Assembly: GCF_000471905.2 (NCBI RefSeq)
Contig: NW_006497600.1
Location: 1,687,990 to 1,751,989 of the forward strand
From: Amborella trichopoda
Taxonomy: Eukaryota > Streptophyta > Magnoliopsida > Amborellales > Amborellaceae
Length of the DNA stretch: 64,000 nucleotides
Direction of reading: 5' to 3'
The notes below the pieces were generated by a model, which was not told the DNA's origin, did no database searches, and saw only the letters and a list, made by a program, of their open reading frames with translations. Below are positions 44,901-56,290 of the stretch, piece after piece. A program made the translations under genes and the position numbers. Position 1 is the first letter of the stretch. Each line of letters starts with the position of its first letter.

Positions 44901-47036
44901 AAAAAAATTGTGGATCTCCATATACTGAACGAAAATAATATTAAAAATCAAACTCTAACACAACATGCTGGCGGTCCATATTGATCAGATTCTCATAGGT
45001 CATCTAGTCTTGTTCCATAGGGCAGGTGGCTCTCCAATAAATACCTATTTCTAGGAAAAATACATAATACTTCATCTAGTCTCGTTCCATAGGGCAGGTG
45101 GTTCTCCAATGAATATCTATTTCTAGGCAAAATACATAATATTGAAAATGTATATAATGAGGCCATTGGCCACAATTATCATTGACCGTTAGATTTGAGA
45201 TCGAGTGATTGATGGTGTATCATTGTGGTGCACAATGTGCAGGACAAAATTATTTGAATGTTGTGACCCAATTTCATCTTTTCGATTTCACATCCAATAG
45301 TAAAAAATGATTGTGACTTCTTTGTACAAAAAAATAAATGGTCTCATAGCATACAATTTCAACTATCCGGGTCCAACCTTATTCTCGAGCACTAACTCTG
45401 TCCGTTTTTTTCATTATTTGATTTTATTTTTTTTGCAGACTGATAAAGCATCCATGTTGGACGAGGTGATAGAATACCTTAAGCAGTTGCAAGCTCAAGT
45501 ACACATGATCAGTAGGATGAACATGTCCCAAATGATGATGCCCATAACCATGCAACAGCTTCAAATGGCCATGATGGCCCAAATGGGCATGGGCATGAGC
45601 ATGGGCATGGGTATGGGCATGGGCATGGACATCAACTCAGCCATGAGACCAGCTGCAATCCCCAATGGCATGCCCCCCATCATCCATCCAGCATTCCTCC
45701 CGTTTCCCATGTCGTGGGATAATTCCGGCGATCGTCTCCCGGCTTCCGGCAATGTCATGGAGGATCCTTTCTCAGCCTTCCTTGCATGTCATCCACAAGT
45801 ATGCATAAAAGTTCCTTAATTTTCTTTGTTTTTATTTTTTATTTGTTTTTTTCTATTTTTATTTTTATGGTTTTTTAATATACAACTTTTTGTTAATTTT
45901 GTTTCTGGGCGAGTAGGATGGGATGCAAACTTGGTTTTTCCATATTCTTTTTGTTCATTTGTTTTTAAGCTAATTCTTTTTGTTCATTTGTTTTTAAGCT
46001 AATTTTGAATTACAACATTCACATGCATTTATATAAGGGTGCGGTTTGTATAGAGCTTAGGCTCTAAACAATCAAATTAGAGTCTACCTTCAAATTAGAG
46101 CCTACCTTCAAATAGTGTCAAGAAATATGATTTCAATATTAGAAATTTTGATAGCCTTAAAATATATTTTCATCTTTATTTATAAATTTTAAAGCTTCAA
46201 AAATAGTGTAGATCGAGAGATCTATGAAAACTTGAAAATCTTGAAAATTGACGGCTCAAAAATGCCTTACAAAATACACTATTTCCAAAAATTGAAATGT
46301 ATTTTTTTCTCATAGCCATGTATCTTGATATCGAGATAATCATTTTGAGGATTTGGGCATCAAAACAACGTGGTGAAATTTTTGAGGCAGGTTATAATTT
46401 GATTGTTTTGAGCTTCAGCTCTATGTAAATTTTGAACTTCAGCTCTATGTAAACTTTTTCGTAAAGTACATGACCATTTAGCTTTGGTACACGAACGTTA
46501 TAATCATCATTAGCTATCAAATATATAATGTAACATTAACGGGAAGGCCCGAAAAAACCTTCCTCAAACCCTGTATAGAGAAACACCCTAGCCCTCCAAT
46601 TTTACATCTGATTGCTTAAGCCGCTTAGGACCATTATGTAACAGTCTCATTGTATACAATCCCAAAACATTCTTGCCTTTCAGGAACAAATGGCAGTGAA
46701 ATTATCGTTTAGAAATACTGGACGTTTTTTGTGTAGATAATTCTCATAAAATTATCGTTTAGAAAATTTCCAAATTTACTTCTTATTAGTTTTAAACAAT
46801 AAAAATTTTATCTTCATTTATAAATTTTATTATCATTTTTAAAATTTTCCAACTTTATTTCTTATTAAATTTATAAAACTAAAATTTTATCTCCATTTAC
46901 AATTTTGTATATCAATTTTTCTTTGTTGTTTGTTTTGCAGTCGATGACTATGGATGCATATGGTAAAATGGCTGCCTTGTACCAACATCTCCATCAACAG
47001 CAGACACCACCAAACACCAGTGTCTCTCGTGACTAG
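38912..47036 (+). CDS. UNE10: phytochrome-interacting bHLH transcription factor, UNE10/PIF8-like (6 exons, 487 aa)
   Basis: Nuclear transcription factor expected to bind G-boxes as a dimer and to interact with phytochrome. Exons: 38912-39000, 40874-41618, 42416-42523, 43331-43396, 45439-45798, 46941-47036; all introns GT-AG and the frame closes exactly at TAG. The N-terminus MSQCVPSWDL is typical of UNE10. An APB-like motif AELTWENGH (residues 38-46) is followed by HGLGPP. Residues 73-103 are a pure Gly/Ser tract. Family blocks GTLECVVNQA, DALVPCS, DLGLASTSMGS and DHDSASHSRPQ follow. The bHLH spans about 304-357 with the DNA-contact set His309/Glu313/Arg317 (HSQSERKRR), then KASMLDEVIEYLKQLQAQV. 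A Met/Gly repeat and DPFSAFLAC come after. Intron 4 contains a 614-N gap and intron 5 a MITE. Homology is by recognition, not search; the symbol is for the group, orthology unproven. Confidence 0.93.
39001..40873. other. intron 1 of the bHLH gene
   Basis: Begins GTACAG and ends CTGCAG. GA/CT microsatellites lie at 39048-39061 and 39133-39148, AT repeats at 39595-39611 and 39750-39771, and a short GGGGTC array (four units) at 40766-40788. It also carries the possible hAT-like insertion at 39492-40094. Confidence 0.85.
39492..40094. mobile_element. possible hAT-like insertion in intron 1
   Basis: The left side starts near CAGTATTTGCAAAAACTTGG then CCGGTT repeats. The right side, in complement, starts near TATAGTCGGAAACATCAAGC then CCGG and CCGATC text. 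CCGG-rich subterminal segments surround an AT-rich core, as in the hAT copies of this window. Flanks GTTTAGAA and GTTTGAAT agree only partly, so boundaries are tentative. Confidence 0.4.
43518..44131. other. assembly gap (614 N) in intron 4 of the bHLH gene
   Basis: Undetermined bases; the flanks are intronic (between the exons ending at 43396 and starting at 45439). The conserved bHLH frame joins correctly across it, so no coding exon needs to be hidden here. Confidence 0.99.
44132..45438. other. 3' part of intron 4
   Basis: Contains GATTCC/GGATCGG hAT-like fragments (44280-44550). A local duplication of 'ggcaggtggttctccaat' with 'tctaggaaaaatacataata' lies at 45000-45140. A GGGTA-module with a downstream A tract is at 44853-44900. 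It ends with a long T tract and TTTGCAG. Confidence 0.6.
46036..46456. mobile_element. MITE of the AGGGTG...GAGC family inside intron 5
   Basis: The left end AGGGTGCGGTTTGTATAGAG, then CTTAGGCTCTAAACAATCAA, is mirrored at the right end (complement TTTACATAGAGCTGAAGCTC, AAAACAATCAAATTA). Closest relative is 52407-52799. The last ~25 bp of the right end is duplicated ('cttcagctctatgtaaa' twice). No clean 9-bp duplication. Confidence 0.8.
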
Positions 47037-47067
47037 AAAGAAAATATATTTTAGTAAATGAAGTTTT

Positions 47068-47073
47068 AATAAA
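47068..47073 (+). terminator. poly(A) signal AATAAA of the bHLH gene
   Basis: AATAAA 32 bp after the stop codon (47034-47036), followed by T-rich sequence. It is the only perfect hexamer close downstream of the stop, so a short 3' UTR is likely. Confidence 0.5.
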
Positions 47074-47099
47074 TGCTATATTTTGTTTCACTCTTTGTA

Positions 47100-48417
47100 T
47101 AGTTTATTTGTAATTAAATTTAGGCCAGTATATTTTTTTTTGGCACATGCATGTATGTATAGTGCACGAAGCATTGAATATGTTTTAGATGATTTTTCAT
47201 GGAGCGGAGTATCCGTAGATAATGTCTTAGCTTTTTTGAACATTGTAGTCAAAAGAGAAATTTGTTCGTGTATATATATATATATGTTGCAATTAAAAAA
47301 AAAATCCTTTTTTTGTATATTACATACATCTCTTTTTTGTCCTCATTTTTTTCTTTTCTCAATTGTACCCTAATTCTGTCACAAATCACTTTGGATTTTC
47401 AATATCCATAATCATATTATTATTTTTTCAAAATTTTCAAGATAAATTTAGAAATAAAAAAATAAAGTCAAGGATATTGAAAATCCAAAGTGAATTTCAA
47501 ATTTTGGATATCCAATATCCAAAATTGTATGGAAATAGATTTCTTTGCAATTTTGAATAACCAAAATCCAGAGGCCAAAAAGTGAGTTCTTGATTTTCAA
47601 TATCTGAAGTGACTTCAAATTTTACCTAATAAATGTATTTTACATGAAGGACAATTACATCGTAAGATATTTCACTTTTTTTACGTTTAGCATGAAAATG
47701 TCTTAATCACCCCTAGATGTAAAATCTAGAGGTGAGGGATGTATCAATGATTATGCTCAAAGTCTGAAAAAAAAATTTCAAATCTTTTTGACAAAACCCA
47801 TCCACCCAATTTTACATATGACGGTTAAAATAGTTTGCAACATCACAACATGTCGCCCATTCTTTTATGTCCTATGTTACATGTATCAGTTAACATGTAT
47901 GCTACATGTTAACGGCAACTTCTATTGCAAGCAACGTATGGTTAGGATGAAATTTTCATCTACCCAGCGATTGACAAATAGATAATTTATTAGTTTACGT
48001 TACTCTTTGTATTAGATGGTTCGAGTTGTATCTCTTCAATTGGCTTCTGGAGAATTTTAGAAGCTTATGAAGGCACGTAAAAAAAGCCCCTACGATATAC
48101 CATTTACTATAATTAAATGAAAAAAAGAAAGACCTTATGACATTTTTATTTGTTATTTAATCAAGAGGAATCTATCAAAATGGGTATCGACCATTTAACA
48201 ATTTATCTTTTTTTAATTATTTCGTGTATTTTGATGGGTTTATGAAATTTTAAAAAAAAAAGAAAAATGTGTTTATATTATTTTTTAATATTAACATTAT
48301 TTCTCATACTCTACTACGTTCTTATTTCTTTATTTAATTGTGTTTTTGAATGTGAAGCTTCTTTTTTATTAGTTCTTTAAAATTTTTACGAAAATTTTTT
48401 TTAATTCTTTGTTTTTC
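47100..48417. other. AT-rich intergenic sequence, nothing recognised
   Basis: Several copies of 'ttggatattcaatatccaaa'-like text (47390-47630) form a locally self-similar patch. No gene. Confidence 0.4.
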
Positions 48418-48610
48418 GAGTAATTCGGTAGGCAAGACATGCTCTTACCTATTTTTTCAAATAACTTAATAGTTAATTTATTGAAAGTGTTAGCAAGGTG
48501 ATGTCAGTGAAAATGAAAATTACATGCCGCTGACCAGACTGTGGAGGTGCTACACCATGATGCTGAGAACTGAGTTCACGACAACGTTGAGAACTGCGTT
48601 CTAAACTCGA
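48418..48610 (-). repeat. SINE-like fragment with GGGTA module
   Basis: On the minus strand it ends with GGTAAGAGCATGTCTTGCCT, ACCGAATTACTC, followed by an A-rich stretch. The preceding ~150 bp is similar in order to 63466-63620 ('ttgaaagtgttag', 'agtgaaaatgaaaattacat'). A short retroposon with a poly(A)-proximal tail would explain the pattern. Confidence 0.35.
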
Positions 48611-49489
48611 TTGAACTAAGTTGGGTGAGGACCCACGCAATTATTGATTTTCTTTCCTCCCATCTTTTGTCAATGTCAAGGGTCCTTTCATTATTTAATT
48701 CCTGTCTTTATCAGCTTCATTGACTAATTCCATTCAGGTGGACCACACTATACAAATTTCATATGCCAAAAAAAGTCTGGTTGTTTTGAGTTTGATGGGT
48801 AACATGGTGTGTCCACAAAAAGCTAAACAATTGATATGACGTTCGCCAAACAAGGACTAAATCTTCACCACAAACTCTAGTTGCCAAGTGATCACATAAG
48901 TGGATCTTTTTTCCCTCTTGGCACCAATCATTATTCATTGGGAGGAGATAAGTGAAACACAACATGTTGTCATGCACACATACATCATCTTGTTTGGACC
49001 CTTCTTTGAGTGGTGTCATTCAATTAAGTCACAAGAGATTAACATGTATCATAAGGCCTGTCATTTGATTGGAAGGGTGTTCTCCTTTTGTTTTGTGGGG
49101 TGAACTGAGTTTTGAAGCTTGCACTACATGATTAAGGCCCTTGAGTCATGATCAATGATCAAGAGGTGTTCTAGGACAATTATAATCCCTTTTCTTCCTC
49201 TAATTTATTGAAGGGGAAATTTTTTTATTGTGGTCCTTTTCAAAAAATCTACAAATGGATTTAGACATATGGATATAGAAAAAACAATGAAGGATTTCTA
49301 ATCCTTAAAAGAGTGGATCATCTAGCACGTTATTTGGGTCGTCCATTTTCTTGAGTGTCAAATTTTTTATATTTGCTCAATCTCCATCATTTTTGGAGGT
49401 TTAAATTTCATAATTAAGGGTAAAAATAGGTTTTTAGGCCATCACATGGGTTTTTGGCGCCAGAACTACATTTTACACTAAGGTTTGGA
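48611..49489. other. intergenic sequence, nothing recognised
   Basis: No coding or repeat boundary supported. Confidence 0.4.
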
Positions 49490-49872
49490 GGTGTGATTTA
49501 GATTGTTTAAGGCTTCAGCCTTAAACAACCAAAGTAAGGTGCACCTCAAAAACATGTTGAAAGATGCAATTTCGATGTATGATGGTTTGAATGCCTATTT
49601 TTACCCTTTATTATGAAATTTAAAGCTCCAGAACTTGTGAATATCGAGTAAATCTATAAACCCCTGAAAATCGTGAAAATGTATGATCTAGATAATGTTG
49701 TTACAAGAGGCACTACATGTAGGACTGGTAATATTTTTTTACAAAAATATACATACATCTCAAATAATCAATTGGAGGGTTTTTCAGCATACAAACAATA
49801 GTTTTCAGAGGGATTTTGAGGTTCACCTCACTTTTATAGTATAAGGTGACCCACTATATAAATTTTTTCCTA
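49490..49872. mobile_element. MITE of the AGGGTG...GAGC family, diverged copy
   Basis: Begins AGGTGTGATTTAGATTGTTT AAGGCTTCAGCCTTAAACAA and ends with the inverted counterpart and TATAAATTTTTTCC. Internal order ('gtgaatatcgagtaaatcta', 'gatctagataatgttgttac', 'aataatcaattggagggttt') matches the other family members. Confidence 0.6.
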
Positions 49873-50717
49873 TGTATTTATATTTGGCTAGCTAAATACC
49901 ATAATCTATTTCTTTTGTTTCTATTTATTATCTCTTTTTGCTTTTATAAAAGTTAGATTTGAAAAATCAGTGAGATATTTTAATGAAAGAGTGATATGAC
50001 TTTTGTTCTTTACACACATTTGAAAGTCTTTGGGGTATTTTATATTATAAATTAACTATTTGTATTTTTTAACATATGCACTATAGTAATTGCTAAATTT
50101 GAGCTTAATCAAGTTTGGTAGAAAACAAAATGAAAAGAAATTAGAATACATACACTCTATCATCCAATCAAGATTAAATGAATGAAATTTTTGTTTTTAA
50201 ATAAAAAACAGTAGTTCTGACGTCCAATGTTTGAACTGCTCACTTGGACTAAATAAAAGGACAAGGCGCACGGTTAAGACATAAGATGTACGAAACTACC
50301 CACACGTGTCATTCATACACGTGTCGATGGTATGGATATTGGTGTCCAATGTTTGAAACACTCACTCTTTAAGTGAAATAATGGTTCTACAACCCAGTTA
50401 CGAAAAAAGGGATTTAGACATCCAATTTGAGAACTGCTTTCCATTTAAACCCAAAAGGTAAGAATAATCTTGATGTCGAAACTGGGGGTATGATAGAAAA
50501 TAAAAAAACATAAAATAGGTAAGACTTGAGTATAAAATATAACTTACATGAAATAAATTTTAAATTTTGATATTTATAAGAGAACGTATTTTTAATATTC
50601 ACTTACGATTTAATAAAACGAAAACCGTTAGGGGAGACTATCATTAAAAGAGGACGACTAACATCTCGTGGATTTGTTACATTGAGCCAGAATCAGTTGA
50701 AATTTTTGGTGAGTCAT

Positions 50718-51257
50718 GGGAACGCTTTCTATGTCACCTCACACACATATATAATATATGTGATCTCTAGTCTCAGTCATCAGATCTAAGTAGATGGCTA
50801 AGATGGCTTGAGTCACAATATCACAAATTGACTTTTAACCATCAGATTTTGATCGGACAGTTCAGAGTTTTTATTTTTTATTTTTATTATATAAATCATT
50901 TTAAAACAAAATTTGGGGGATGCATAAATCTGACATGGATGCACATGATAAAAATAACAATAAAATATTTTTTACAATGAAAAGTTACCAAAATACCCTT
51001 AAAATGTTAGGAGCATTTTGGTCATTTATTTTTATAAAAAATATTTATTTCTTTATTTTTTACCAAGTTCGCCCTAATTTTATGAAGGGACGTCCAAAAT
51101 TTTATCCAAAAATATTTTGTAAAAAAAAAAAGATAAAAAATAAAACAGTATTAGGTGTGACATTAAGGTATGACAAGCTTTCGATTCAAAACGAACGGCT
51201 AAGAAGTGGGGCCACATGTAACTTATATGTTGTTGGGGCCACATAGAAACATTTCCC
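50718..51257. mobile_element. Mutator-like MITE with exact 9-bp TSD
   Basis: Flanked by identical GTGAGTCAT at 50709-50717 and 51258-51266. Inverted ends: left GGGAACGCTTTCTATGTCAC, right complement GGGAAATGTTTCTATGTGGC. Nine-bp duplications with long, imperfect inverted ends are typical of the Mutator (MULE) superfamily. 540 bp, no transposase. Same family as 10654-11208. Confidence 0.9.
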
Positions 51258-51376
51258 GTGAGTCATAGTGGCTAAAATCCTAGAACTAAGCATAGAGATT
51301 CAAGTCTTGCATTTGCCATGATCTAATGAGATTTCGATAGCATAGCGAAAAAATGTACCCTCCATGTCAATGTCAG

Positions 51377-51720
51377 CATTTAAAAATCGGATTCGGGACC
51401 TAAACATCAATTTTGGTATAGACTCAGCCGGTCCAACCCGGTCAATTTATGAGACGAGTTATGCAACAGTAAATAAATAAAATTACAAAAACAGAGAAAC
51501 CAGGAGAATCAGGGCAATTCTGGGGTTCTACCACCCAACTGTTAATTCTTATCTAGATTGGGTAATATCAAATTGGATCAGCGATTTCCTCTGTATTGCA
51601 AGCCATTTCAAAGAAGACAATAACAGGGTCGTGTGCCGAGATTTGCCTGGGCCAAGGAACTCACCCCCACCCCCTAGCCGAGGCGAGTTACTCGCTGTAT
51701 ATGGACGAAAGGCCCTCAAT
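51377..51720. mobile_element. possible hAT-like fragment
   Basis: Starts CAGCATTTAAAAATCGGATT, CGGGACC, close to the hAT family terminus CAGTGTTTAAAAAAACG, then CCGGTC-rich text. It contains 'gaccgattc'-like and 'gagttactcgctg' segments. No opposite end or duplication found. Confidence 0.35.
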
Positions 51721-52406
51721 AAATCGAAAAAAATTCAAAAAAACATAAAAATATATTACACGCAGAATACGTAATACCAATTAATTTACCAATAAATCAG
51801 TTCCTTTCTACAAACATTTCATTTAGTACCTCTTTATTATTTCCAAAAAAACATGCCCAAATCCTCCATTCCATATTTGAACCTCAATAAGAGAAGGCAT
51901 TTTGGTCAATATTCTATTTAATCAAGCCAAATTAACATGTACTTTTTAGTAACAAATTTTGTTATCCGAAACAAGTAAGGGTGTTTTCATCTTTGAGCTA
52001 GAGTGACTTATTTAAGGCAAGTTTACCAAAATATTGATGCTTGTTATGGGTTGAAACTCAAAGAAGTAGTTTCTTAATGAAAAGGCATATCTTGAGTTTG
52101 TAGCCCAGAATAAGTAATGTTACTTGCCCCATTTGGCAAAAGTGACTTAATTATGTCAAAATTTTTAATTATCCTCACTTGTTTAGAATTACAAACTTCA
52201 AATGAGGGCAATTTGAGCAATTTTTAACAAAAATTTTGTAGATGTACCTAACTGGAAGAGTTTTTCAGAAACAACTACATTATTAAGAATTGATTAATTT
52301 TACCACCTCATTGAATTGCCATAAAAGATGAACAATTTAAAACCTTACCCACATATTTTGATGTAATTCCAAATACCTATAAAAATAAGTAAATAAATAT
52401 TAAATA

Positions 52407-52799
52407 AGGGTGCGGTTTGTATAGAGCCTAGGCTCTAAACAATCAAATTATAGCCTACCTTCAAGTTGTGTCGAGAATTGTAGTTTCAATACTGGAAATC
52501 TTTGTGATAGCCTTAAAATATATTTGCATCTTTATTTATAAAGTGTAACGCTTCAAAAATAGTGCAAATCAACAGATCAATGAAAATTTGAATATCTTGA
52601 AAATTGATGGTCCAAAAATACGTCACAAAATACATTATTTTCAAAACTTGAAATCTATTTTTTTCTCATGTCTATGCATCTTGATGTCGAGATAATCAAT
52701 TTGAGGATATTTGAGCATCAAAACAACATCTTCTAGTGAGATTTTTGAGGTAGGCGGTAATTTGATTGTTTAGAACTTCAACTCTATATAAACTTTTCC
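52407..52799. mobile_element. Mutator-like MITE with exact 9-bp TSD (AGGGTG...GAGC family)
   Basis: Flanked by identical TATTAAATA at 52398-52406 and 52800-52808. The left end AGGGTGCGGTTTGTATAGAG, CCTAGGCTCTAAACAATCAA, is mirrored by the right end (complement GGAAAAGTTTATATAGAGTT, GAAGTTCTAAACAATCAA). 393 bp, non-coding. This copy defines the family boundaries used for 31044, 46036 and 49490. Confidence 0.9.
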
Positions 52800-52809
52800 T
52801 ATTAAATAC

Positions 52810-54390
52810 TGAAATTGTATACTATAAGACCACTTATCCTTCTTATAAGGATATAATTATTTCTTCCTATTAGATATCACATTTGATGGGTTTGGGATTT
52901 TTTTTAAAACGATTTTTTAACTTCGAGTCTAGTCAATCAATGACACACTTATAATGACTAAATTTGAAATTTGAGAGACAAAATGATTGTATCCTTCTTA
53001 TACTAAATGTAAGTGGTCTCTTTGTGTACTTTTCTTTAAAGAATTCATCTATTATCATTATTGTGATGAACTTATCACTCAGTAGTGCCCTTTTCTTGAG
53101 CCAAACTCTCTTGAAACACCTACCATGAATATCCTTTTCATATTTATTAATGATAACAATATATTAGAAAATGCAAAGCCTGTCTTTTATCATCTTTTGA
53201 GAAGCCATGTCTATTTTCCATGTGTCCAACTGCATCGATCTCATCCTTAGATTTTAGAGTTCAGCAAAGGTTCCACGTTACATGGAAATATACAACGCAA
53301 CAAGTGAGGCTTTTCATTGGTCATTTAATTTTTGGTCCCTTCCTTCTTCATTGCTTTGAAGGTCCATTTTGAGTTTTGGTCCCAAACATCATTTTCATGC
53401 CTCTGTTTGGATAGACACGGAAATGATTGGAAGCCCTTCCAACGCTTGGAGTTAGAGCTATCCACAGATAAAAAAGGAAATGCTATCCAAAATTATTATT
53501 ATTAAAAAAAAAAAGATTTTATAACTATAAACGGTTGGCAGCGTGTGGTAGGTGGGAATGATCTGACTTGGCACAAAGGGTATGATTAATTGCAACCAAA
53601 GTTCTATAGAATATTTAAAAAAAAAAAAAATTAGTTTCTTATTTCATATTCTACCAAAACATAATTTATCATTAATACGTGTGCATATGTGGTGGGGAAG
53701 TAGTGGGTTTTTTTTGGCTAAGATAATACTGGACTCAGAAAGGCCACTAAAAAAACCACAAGGGGTTTGTTGGTCCAATCTCCAAAGCCATTAATGGATA
53801 TTTTATTTTATAGAAACTGGCTCTCAAAACTCAAAGCTGCCTTAAATAGGTTAGAAATGTATGGAATTAAGGTAAGATGCATGTGAAATGCCCTAATTCC
53901 TTCTCATTCTGAAGAGAAGGTAACTATGTCTGTTTTGACTGCTAGTTAGTCATAAAAGGAACTAGCTGTCAAAACATGGCATGCAAAAACAATGCTCAGA
54001 TGAGTACAGAACTCTTTCTATGGCATGAAATTCAGATGAAAACTAAAGAAGTTCAGTTTTCACCTGTTTCGGTAGCGCACCAATCCCAAAAACCACAATA
54101 AATACACAAATTATGTTGATGGACTATTCAATGGCCCCGGGGATCAACTCCGAAAGGCCAAGGGATCTTGTGGATAACAATAAACCCTCAAATTTCCAAT
54201 TTAAATATGTTTAATTTGGAATACATTTGAGCTGTTGGAATTGAAATACATTTGTCGTGGATCACAAAATCTTGACGATCTTCTCTATCTAATCAATGGA
54301 AGAGTCCTTTTGAAATGGTCCATCTCGCACCCACCCGAGTATATAATTCAACAGGGCATTACACAAGGCTAAATTGATACCATAGGAATG
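52810..54390. other. AT-rich intergenic sequence
   Basis: No gene recognised. The part next to the mitochondrial fragment (about 54120-54390) is less AT-rich and contains 'ggccccggggatcaactccg' and 'gcacccacccgagtatataa', perhaps further organelle-derived sequence, but I could not identify it. Confidence 0.4.
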
Positions 54391-54576
54391 GATCTGTCCA
54401 TCTGTAATGGGGATCACATTGGTGGGGATATAGGCCAATACATCTCCAGCTTGTGTTTCAATGATGGGTAATGCGGATGAGCTACCCGCACCTGCCTGGT
54501 TTGATCATTTTGCGGCTCTTTCTAAGAGACAGGAAATGTAAATGGAAAACATCCCTTGGGAAAGCGTCACGGCCTA
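54391..54576 (-). pseudogene. atp1: fragment of mitochondrial atp1 (ATP synthase F1 alpha), probable NUMT
   Basis: The minus-strand translation reads GRDAFPRDVFHLH, then, after a frame change and a stop, [20 protein letters not shown] and [17 protein letters not shown]. This matches the alpha subunit segment after the Walker region. The Gly-Ala-Gly and ETQAGDV wording favours mitochondrial atp1 over plastid atpA, which has LGEGS and ETQSGDV there. Only about 60 codons are present; no similarity continues past DGQI. A nuclear copy of organelle DNA is the simplest reading. Confidence 0.72.
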
Positions 54577-55029
54577 GTAGTTGGCATTAATAAAATAATT
54601 ATACTCTGACTAATTTTATTACATAAATATAATTGTACAATTATAAATATTTAATATATATTTTAAGTTCCTGCCAAACATTAGTTAAGTATATTTAAAA
54701 AATTGTTTTTACTTTTTAAAAAACATTAGTTAAGTATATTTAAAAAATTAGTTTTTACCGATAAAAGTAAGTCCTCTTTTTTCATAAAACTTCATAAATG
54801 ATGTGTACAACGAGTAAGATGTAAAAAAATAACAAGATTAGACTAACGTCTACACCTTCAAATTTATTTGTTTATTTATGGGTAAGTCAGTCCGGAAGAA
54901 GGCTTCCTACCCATTTTTCATTACTAAAATATAAAGGAGAAAACATGTCACTACTTTATAACCCCCACAATAGGACAGTTGTACCAAATCATGAAGTAAA
55001 GTTGAAGCCTAAAGTTTCACTATACACTT

Positions 55030-56290
55030 TATCGCTTTGAACCCAACACGGATCAGTGCCCTAGATTGGGCACCCAAAAAACCCATCCAAATCGGTGAAT
55101 CGGCGTTTTGGATCCAGAATCAACCGAATCGGTCGGATTCGGCCTTAAAAAAAATTTAAAAAAAAATAAATCATTATAAATCCAATAAAAAATTGGGGTA
55201 CTACATTAAGAACTTTTATTTTTTATAAGATTAAAAATAATATTATCCTATATAAAGTGATATTAGTATCCAATAAAACATTTATTAATTCTTTTTACTA
55301 GTCCACAATTATCACAATCTAACTAGCAATAATATTATACATTTAAATTGAAATGATTGGGTTATATTTTATAATAATTTTACTATTCATATGAGAATAA
55401 ATTGGAAATTTGTCTTGTAATATTATATAATTTTAAAATCTAATTTACAACTATAACAAAAAGATACTAAATTATATAATTTATAATAAAAATATATTAA
55501 TAAATAACAAATAAGATTTTGTTATCAATATAACTAGTATAATTATTAATTATAATATTATACTAAACGTGATTCAAAAAACAAGATGGCTCTTGTATGT
55601 ATATTTTGAATTGCTTGTATATTTTTTATAATAAATGTAATTTATTATAAAAGCCTCGCTCTATTAAATAAATATTTTTTTATAATAAACATAATTATTA
55701 AAAGATCTATTTTATTAATTTAATAAATACTTTTTATAATAAACTGCATTCCATAAGAGTTAATGGTTATAAGCGTATGGTTTAATTGCTATTAATGGTT
55801 TGCATGCTAATATGTTTGTTCTCAAGCTGCTACAACGGGAATTGTCCAACATCAAAACTTCAAGGGGATTTCACATCTATAAAAGGCCTGAGGACCATCG
55901 TATTACTTGATGACGAATGAATGGGACAAGGGGCCGCGTGATTGTCTATGTGGTGACATCAGCTCAGCATGGTAAAGTTCTCTTATTTTGAAATATAATA
56001 TCCCAATTGCCCTTGCAAAATTTGAAAATAAATGTATTGTTGAGACAATGTGACGTGTCCGGTTTTCTAGCAAAACTCGTTGATATATGACATCATACTA
56101 TGTAAAAACGTCAAGTCATGACATCACCTACCGATTCTGTACATTGACTCGAGCGGTTCACTGTAGAAAATCGCCTGCTTTTCTCTATAACTGGGCGATA
56201 TAACATTTTTTACTGGAATCGATAATGGGTTATCGATTCCCGTGTTGACTCGTCTGAGTCCGTGCTGACTGAATGATTTTTAAATCACTG
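55030..56290 (-). mobile_element. hAT element copy 4 (inverted, deleted, ends partly decayed)
   Basis: On the minus strand the 5' end is CAGTGATTTAAAAATCATTC (from 56290), followed by GACTCAGACGAGTCAACACG and GAATCGATAACCC, the family's left subterminal text. The other end (about 55030-55200) matches the family's right end: GGCCGAATCCGACCGATTCG, GATTCACCGATTTGGATGGG, GGGTGCCCAATC. The TTCTTAATG.AGTACCC segment of the other copies is also present (55195-55215). The flanking octamers do not match. The AT-rich interior has no transposase. Confidence 0.7.
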
